Below the pieces are notes generated by a model. The model was not told the origin of the DNA, did not search any database, and was given only the letters and a program-made list of their open reading frames with translations. 64,000 nt of DNA, taken from contig JBBHKE010003519.1 in assembly GCA_037447655.1 (NCBI GenBank), positions 62,001 to 126,000 on the forward strand, given 5' to 3'. The position numbers were made by a program, and so were the translations under genes. This DNA is from Zygnema cylindricum. Taxonomy: Eukaryota > Streptophyta > Zygnematophyceae > Zygnematales > Zygnemataceae. Shown here one piece after another: positions 57,424 to 64,000 of the stretch; position 1 is the first letter of the stretch, and each line of letters begins with the position of its first letter.

Positions 57424-58600
57424 TACAGTGATACACAATACAGTAAACTGACAATTCCCAAAATTACAGCCTAAATGACCTTGTAAACCATAAGATATGA
57501 TGTCTGGAAGTTTCCCAAAAACTGCCCTTAGAAAATCATATTCCCAAAACTGGATGCTACAAAATTAGCTAAGTCCTAATTTATATACTCACAGTGTGTA
57601 TCTACTGATCTACACTAATTCGGGTAACCGTTACTACGGTTATTATCCTGACTAACGACAAAGCATCCTACCCGTACGTCATTGTACCTCAAAACCCTAA
57701 TTACTACTTTCTAAAAATCTGATTAATATAACACTATTTTATATCACACTAAACGACAAACTAATGTTATTCAAATATTTACAAAAATTGAATCGTACAC
57801 AAAACGTTCTAACCGTACACAAAACGTTCCAAATGCTTAGTCAGCGGTGACCGCTAAAGTCCAGCCGAATGTGGTCGTGTAGTACGAAGCACCTGAGTGC
57901 TTCGTCACTTGTGGTCCCACGCAAATCACGCTTGTGGTCCCTCGTGAATCACGCTTGTGGTCCCAGGTGAATCGCGTCCGTTGGAACAGATGCGATTGAT
58001 GATGGTACCGTCGATCTGTATCATATGTTTCCGGAATACTCGGGACAGATCCCGTTCGTCCGATCATGTGAATCGCATCGGCAACTTTTTGACACGTATG
58101 CTTGACGTCGGCGCTACTCCGAAAAACCTGCATACGTTCTTTCGCCAACACGTGTCCCTGCAAAAGTACAATACACTCTACTGTACCTTTTGCTACTCTA
58201 ACACTAATTAAGGTAAGTATTACTAGAAAAAATATCCTACGTTATTTTTACCCCTATAAACTGAAATAAAGATTTATAAATTCCAACATTACTAACACTA
58301 ATTACACAAACTAAGAACAGGAAGAATGCCTATAATACAAAATGTACTAATACTAATTGCATGGACCAATAATGTGCTAATATTAAGTATACAAACAATA
58401 AACTGATCTGATATTAATGTACTAATAATTGTGCTAGCACTAATAATACATGCTAAAATAAATTTACATTACTTAGTTAAGTGCTCCATCATAAGCGGCG
58501 TGGTAAAACATAACTTTCAGTAGTTCATTTTAAATAAGTGTTAACGCTAATACTTCACCAACTCTTCTAGCGATGGGCGGTCTTCCTCGCTCTGTCCAGC
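57424..58600. other. Repeat-rich spacer
   Basis: Contains three copies of a 22-base unit CTTGTGGTCCCACGCAAATC-like at 57908-57975, then more ACTAATAC-type array (58195-58460), and a MITE-like terminus TAGCGATGGGCGGTC at 58574-58588. No gene recognised. Confidence 0.4.
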
Positions 58601-61390
58601 TGAATGGAAAAATGAGGATGGAGTTTGATTTTTCGCTAGCTGTTCATTGGTCGCAGGATTAAAGACCAGTGGAACAAAATGTCAATCCTCAACACAGCGG
58701 TAGCTGGGAAATTCAGCAGCGATGATCGGACAATCCGCCAATAGGCGTCTGACATCTGGCAGATCAAGCCGTGTGCAGTGCCTTAAATAATCAACAATGA
58801 CCTTATAATGGACACTCGCAACATTTTTTTTTCGCTGAAACGCTTTTCACAATATTTTTTTCGGCTGATCGGAGATGATGCACAATTTCCCTGTCAGAAA
58901 TCACATTTGTTCCCTGAAAGTGGCACTAGGACCATAACAATCTCAAACACATATTGTTAACTGCTCCATAACGTCCGAAATTCAACTGTGTCTTTCATAC
59001 TCTGTTTTCCAAAATTGCCAACAGAGGGGATTATGGTCGTCGCAGATGAAATCTGTTACACAGCGGAGCAGCAGCAAAGGATCCATCACCTCGTGACTTC
59101 TTTTGCCAGTTTTCAAAAATCGATTGAAATTCAAACACACAGTGGCATGACTCACTTCACAGATTATCAATTCCACATATTTGATTAAATAAATATAAAA
59201 ATATATAAATAACGTGCATCCTTACTCAAGATAAACTTTTCAAAAACTGCAAACTCCGTTGGAGCGGACATTTAACTGTTAATTGGCGTGAAATAAATTA
59301 ACTAAAAACCTTTTTTGGGATGAGAGAGGCACTTCTCAGATGTCACCAACATTTTAACCGGAATACATTCTATTCCGAGAAGAGGAGCTGACACTGTTTA
59401 CTTGCTAAACCGTTACTGTAGCCTAGCTATGACTGTATGTACATGAATAAGCATCTCGATTGGTAAAATAACGCTAATCAAACCGGATACACTTCACTTT
59501 TCACCTCAAGCAAAAGTGTTTGGAGTTCCTCGCCATCCAGAGTTTCTTTCACCAAAAGGAGTTAAGGAAAACCCTGCATATATACAAAAGGAATTACAGA
59601 TGTCATAATCAAAGAACAAAAGTGCCACCGCTGTACTAAACCAAGTTTAGTGCTCACCGGTACTAAACGTAAAATAAAATGCAACGTGAGCGCTTAAATT
59701 TGAAAAAAAACACAGTCGGAACAACTCTATTTAGGTTTTTATGAAATCATATTTATGTAGCTTTGGTCCATTCTGTAGCCATTCCCAATCACATTTCAGA
59801 ATTTCGGCAGCAGTAAAGGGTTTTGCAGGGTTCTACGTTCTAATGCTAACATAGACAGTGTTTCTAAAAGTTGCATCGTGATTGTATATCTTCATTTAAC
59901 AGACTAATGACTGGCAGTTGAAACTATATTTTCCATGGAAAACTCTACACAAAAAATGCAAAAAGAATCCCACCGCAAAAGCCATTCTGTGGCGCATCCG
60001 TTGGTATCTTTTCTTTCACCTATGGTTGACTTTGAAGGGCACTCTATACTACACTGTACTGTTGCGTAAAAACTCAACAAAGGTGCCTCAGGAAAAGCTT
60101 TAGTACGATGCAAGTTACTCCACTGATCATAATGTGATGAAGATTGTGACATTCACACTAAACTTTCATAAAAAAAAACCATCAAAAGGGACATATATGG
60201 TATTTATGGTTGGATGTCAATTGACTGTTGACGTCTTATGACATCCTCAAGAGCAACGGGACGTAACCACATACACTGTACGAAACCGTTCGGGATGTGA
60301 CTACACAGCTTTTACGAAACGTATTTATTAAAAGTGCCAACCAATGGTATCCACAGTTAATGCAAAATCAAAGCCGACAAATATCAAGAGTCCAACTCCT
60401 CGATATTGTTATTTATCGTTTGCGATTTTGATCGATATACAACACTACCAGAAAAAATTGAGATGGAGCTCCGACACTGGCAGGAATTCAGGTACAATAG
60501 CTCCCGCATGTAACAACACAGTTGTTGAGTTTGAGTTCGACAATATTTTCAGGAAAAGATTAAATACTAAAAAAGCCACAACAAGCGGTACAAATTAAAA
60601 CGACGAACGGAACGAAAACGAAAACGAACTACACGAAACAGAAACAAAATCGAAAAAAGCTGCGAAAACAAAAGGTAAGCTCAAGCTCTAAAAATACCAA
60701 AACGAGTGGTACAAATTATCAAAAATTTACCAGCTGTAATTAAATACAGCCCCAAAAGAGAGAAACGGTTCTGGTACCACTTCATACAACAAAAAAGTAC
60801 CATCAAGTACTGTATTTCGGATGCAATTCATGCGTACTTTGTCTTCCTCAAATGTATTTTACTTATACACATTATGTATTCTAAGTGTTATTTGATTTTC
60901 TAGTTTACGTGTTATACAATCCTTAATATGTGATTTACTTGTACTACACGTGTAACTGAGCTGTATTTACATGTACTTCATGTGTGAATGATTAAATAAG
61001 GTTCAAACTACAAAAAGATGTCTTCGATTTTGTTCATTTTGTAAAAAAATGCTTCCCACTTGGCTCATATAACCAAGCAGAAGTAATTATTGTTGAACCC
61101 CCAACTGCAGTTCAAATACTGTAATGCTAAGGAATGCATACTACAACATGGCAGTGGCTACACTATTCGTACACACTCTGTATTACGTACCACGCATAAC
61201 AAATTTGTATTACGTACGAGACAAACTTCCCGATACGAAGCATAAGGCTTTTGTGATATGATACGTAAATTATCTGATTGCAGTATTTTTTTAATTCAAT
61301 ACAAATGCAATGCAAAAGAAAAATGACTTGACAGTATCCAATCTGGAAACAGTTTTGACAGTAAGGGATTGAATAACGCATTTGAAAATC
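58601..61390. other. No gene recognised
   Basis: AT-rich DNA with short ORFs only. I looked here for the missing downstream exons of the FtsH remnant and did not find them. A GAACGAAAACGAAAACGA-type run lies at 60600-60660. Confidence 0.45.
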
Positions 61391-61399
61391 CATACTCAC

Positions 61400-62493
61400 C
61401 TGACTGACGTCACTAGCTGCCATTTAAGTAATGATAACAACAATATCAGTATTCGAAAACATTTTCCACTCCACACTAACCTGACTGAGGTCACTGGCAG
61501 CCCCTGTAGTCAGATTTTGATTCCCAAAAACGAGCTCCTCTGCGGCTCTCCCTCCTAAAGCCACCGCCAACTGACTCTCTCTCCAAATACCTCTTACTGT
61601 AGAGACCACTTTCGAGTCGGTTCTTGTCCGGTGTAAAATAGGTAATCCCACCTATTATAACACAATTAGAAAAAGATCAAACTCCCTAATTTTCAATAGG
61701 CAATATTATAGCAGTTATGCATATAGAAGAGCCTTTCACCACAGGCAAAAACTTTAGTAAAAAAAAAAAATCTAATCCACAAGCTAGATTGTGTAATCTA
61801 GGATTTTCTCTTCGCTTTCATTTTGTAATCTCCTAACAAAGCCTTCTCCAGCTCTTTATTGCTATTTTCCAGCATACAAACGACTTATTTACAATGAACC
61901 ATGAGAAGTAGAAAATGACCCATTATTGTAGTCCATTCAGGCATTCCTCTCAGCAAAATTGTCCATTTGACCAAAGCCTCAAGACTGTGATACATCATCT
62001 TCAAAAAGCTCACAGGCGAAAATAAACACAGACAAGAATTCTACTCTTCATACAACACAGACAAGAATTCTACTCTTCATACAGAAAAAAGGACATCCCT
62101 TATCTCCCAATAAGTCAAGTAGCCTATCGAAAACTTAAGAAAAGTGCAGGTCTGTGAGTAACTGTACGTACAACTACCCATAAAACTTTACAGAAAATAA
62201 GGCTACTCACGTTTTGCTCATAAACTGTAAATAATTTCCACAAGTGTAACCAGGCTGTAATAGACATCCAAAACGAGCTTATCAAGCAAGCTTAAGCGAT
62301 TAAAAAAAAGCCAATTAATCCTTACCAGCTCTCCCCCGTGGAATTATACTAATTTTTTCTACGGAATTGTATTCTGACGGGCTTCATGGACAGCCACCAG
62401 CCACCTCTTTTCCTCTGAAACTACCATATTTGCTTTTTCAGGACCGGTAATAATTCGTTCCAACGCATATGCCACCTCATCACGAGATATTCC
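61400..62493 (-). pseudogene. FtsH-type metalloprotease remnant
   Basis: FtsH is an AAA+ membrane zinc protease; the plant A-type members degrade photodamaged thylakoid proteins. Two exons survive: 62493-62326 (ISRDEVAYALERIITGPEKA ... LVAVHEA ... KISIIPRGRAG) and 61651-61481 (GGITYFTPDKNRLESGLYS ... QLAVALGGRAAEELVFGNQN, TTGAASDLSQ), joined by a GT-AG intron in the expected place. The pattern is that of FtsH1/5/6. Two lesions break it: about 28 bases are missing directly after HEA, removing the GH of the zinc motif HEAGH and shifting the frame, and four extra bases (GAGA) before SQLAVAL shift it again. The 3' end of the last exon with its splice donor is duplicated 81 bases downstream (donors after 61481 and 61400). 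No ATPase exons lie upstream within the window and no later exons downstream. Confidence 0.85.
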
Positions 62494-62609
62494 CTTTAAA
62501 AAACAAAAAAAAAAAATGATTTACATAAACCACACATAACTTTTGTATTGCACAGCGGGAAAGAAGAGAGTAAACTTGCTTTAATAAGAGAAATATTAAT
62601 AGTTCCCTC

Positions 62610-63440
62610 TGACACTTCAACTACCTGTTCGTTCACAAGACATTTCCTATCGAAATTTTGGAACGCTGAAAGAAAGAAAGAGATGATTTGTGTGAGGTGT
62701 CCGCTTGGTCCTTGGCCGTTTTTTTTTTTCGGGCGACCCGTGTAACTCTGAGACCTCCATAAGTCCTCAGAGTGGACAGCTTCCAAGAAGCCTCTAGGAT
62801 AATCCTGACCCCTTTGTGTTTAAGCAAAAATAACTGCCACCCTGGCAGACAAAAACGTTGACCAACTTCACCCCTGTGAAGACAAGACTCCCCTGAGTCG
62901 ATAGCAAAAAGAATCTCTGATTTTGCTCCCCTGAGCAGTAAGTTATGGAGGGTCAAAGTTGACCTTTTGTACAGAAGCTCTCTGGGAGAGAGGGTCCTAT
63001 CTTCTAATTTTTCTAAGTCCTATCCCTCTCACAGACTCTATCTACTGATGTACGGAACCAATCAGATTTCAGTTCCGTACGTAAAAGTACAACTGCCGGT
63101 GTACTTTATGTACGGATATTGTACGATATGGCCTAAATGTCCACACGTGGAGTATCCGGATTCGCTCCTTAAATCCTCGGAGATGCCGCGCTCCAATGTT
63201 ACATCGCCACGTGTCATCCGATGTGGCGCTGCCCACAAACCGCCGAATTCTCCTTCCGCGATCTCGGCGCAATTTCCGGCCGTCCGATTAAACTCGTTTT
63301 TGATCGTAGCCGTAATAAATACATGCGCGGTATTTGTTTCGCTTCCGAAATCAATGCGCGGTATTGATTTCATATCCGTACCGCAATTCGTACTTTTACA
63401 ATTCCATATCTATGTGTCCCGTAAATAGTTATAGTTAAAT
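62610..63440 (+). repeat. Promoter-like repeat block, copy B
   Basis: Shares CCTCTAGGATAAT, TCACCCCTGTGA, CCCCTGAGT and GAGCAGTAAGTTATGG with 500-650 and its duplicate, and the arrangement of GTACGGATATTGTAC, CACACGTGG and tRNA-like box with 7571-8560 (reverse). It sits directly upstream of the FtsH remnant on that gene's 5' side. Confidence 0.6.
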
Positions 63441-63507
63441 GAATTATTCTACGTGTACCTGTATAAATAATTATCGTACTATATACTACGCATCAGTACC
63501 TCTAGAC

Positions 63508-63580
63508 TTAACGGCTAAGGCTACCGGCTATCTCCTGGCTGTCGGCCGGCAGGTACCAGGATCAAATCCTGCCGCCGGCA
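63508..63580 (+). other. tRNA-like pol III promoter boxes, copy B
   Basis: A-box-like ACGGCTAAGGCTACCGG (63511-63527) and a perfect B-box consensus GGATCAAATCC (63559-63569). A partial acceptor pairing (CCGGC with GCCGG) exists but no full cloverleaf. Same relative position as the copy at 7571-7640. Confidence 0.45.
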
Positions 63581-63656
63581 TATATCTTTTAGTAATTAAT
63601 CCGTAGACTAATATAAATTTCTCGTAAACCTGAGGATAGCTTAGGTAGCCATGGCT

Positions 63657-63718
63657 CTAGCTTCCTCTCCAATTTCTCAGTGACTGCGACAAGTTTGAGA
63701 GTTGGAGAGAGAAGTTAG
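63657..63718 (+). ncRNA. Conserved hairpin, copy B
   Basis: Arms 63657-63678 and 63697-63718 pair over about 20 bases (CTCTCCAA with TTGGAGAG at the core). The loop holds CAGTGACTGCGACAAGT (63678-63694), identical to copy A at 7444-7504, and CCATGG precedes both. Confidence 0.6.
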
Positions 63719-63956
63719 AGGTAGACTGCCTCGGCTTCTTTGTTTCTATTTAGACCTAGAAAATACTTAAAACCATTAATTCCTACAACCCGAGGTTGTT
63801 TTTTTGCGCATGTTCTAAGTTCCTCCGGGGGGTTATTTTCGGTCTGTACACACGCTTGCGTGGCAGTACAATTTGTTTTGGAAAGCGTCGTACATATCAT
63901 GTCCGCAAAGCGTTTCCTTTTTCGTACGGGCAAGTGGTTTATATCACGACACGCTA

Positions 63957-64000
63957 CACCACCAATCGCTATTAGCGTTGTGTACGGTAATCCCGTCCTG
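63957..64000. mobile_element. Mariner-like MITE, left end
   Basis: Starts CACCACCAATCGCTATTAGCG after TA and continues like 27855 onwards (GTGTACGGTAATCCCGTCC) to the window edge. Confidence 0.8.

Noticed and set aside
57900-57980. CRISPR-like repeats
   Set aside because: Three 22-base units follow each other without spacers and the DNA is eukaryotic; it is a small tandem repeat.
63508-63580. Functional tRNA gene
   Set aside because: A and B boxes are present but neither copy folds into a full cloverleaf with an acceptor stem and a clear anticodon arm.

Overview
The window looks like nuclear DNA of a green-lineage organism, probably a streptophyte alga or a non-seed plant. This rests on a WRKY transcription factor split at the classic WRKY intron, the remains of an A-type FtsH protease, a TraB-like protein of a kind I recall from land plants, an EAR-type LxLxL repressor motif, and GT-AG spliceosomal introns throughout. 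I could run no database search, so the taxon is an inference. The DNA is AT-rich and gene-poor. Most of the space is held by short non-autonomous DNA transposons that are unusually rich in the palindrome GTAC.

Layout. 0-4 kb: a direct duplication of about 1.16 kb plus transposon fragments. 4-18 kb: repeats only, including a family that carries a tRNA-like box and a conserved hairpin, a decayed DDE_1 transposase, palindromic TCGTCGC motif clusters, two broken ORFs and several MITEs. 20.0-23.2 kb (minus): a two-exon WRKY gene. 25-29 kb: MITEs and one 10-base assembly gap. 29.6-31.9 kb (plus): a single-exon TraB-like gene. 34-40 kb: a dense train of MITEs. 40.3-43.5 kb (plus): a four-exon gene for a highly charged protein with an EAR motif. 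45.0-49.8 kb (minus): a nine-exon gene for a SAM-domain protein of 608 residues. 51-55 kb: nested MITEs and a minisatellite. 56-57.3 kb: an AT-rich array that turns into its own inverse. 61.4-62.5 kb (minus): an FtsH pseudogene that has lost its zinc-binding motif. 62.6-63.8 kb: a second copy of the hairpin-bearing repeat.

The four real genes appear to be independently transcribed nuclear genes and I see no shared pathway. Two could be regulatory (WRKY and EAR-motif proteins). The transposons fall into four groups that I can define from their ends and target-site duplications: TA-flanked elements ending CACCG (mariner/Stowaway-like), TAA/TTA-flanked elements beginning GGGT (Harbinger/Tourist-like), and two families with 8-bp duplications (hAT-like). 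The window holds its own empty sites for two of these insertions.

The strongest candidates for something undescribed are the hybrid WRKY zinc finger (CX7CX23HXH) fused to an Asn/Gln-rich tail, and the hairpin with an invariant 17-nt loop beside a tRNA-like box, present in two diverged copies of one repeat family.
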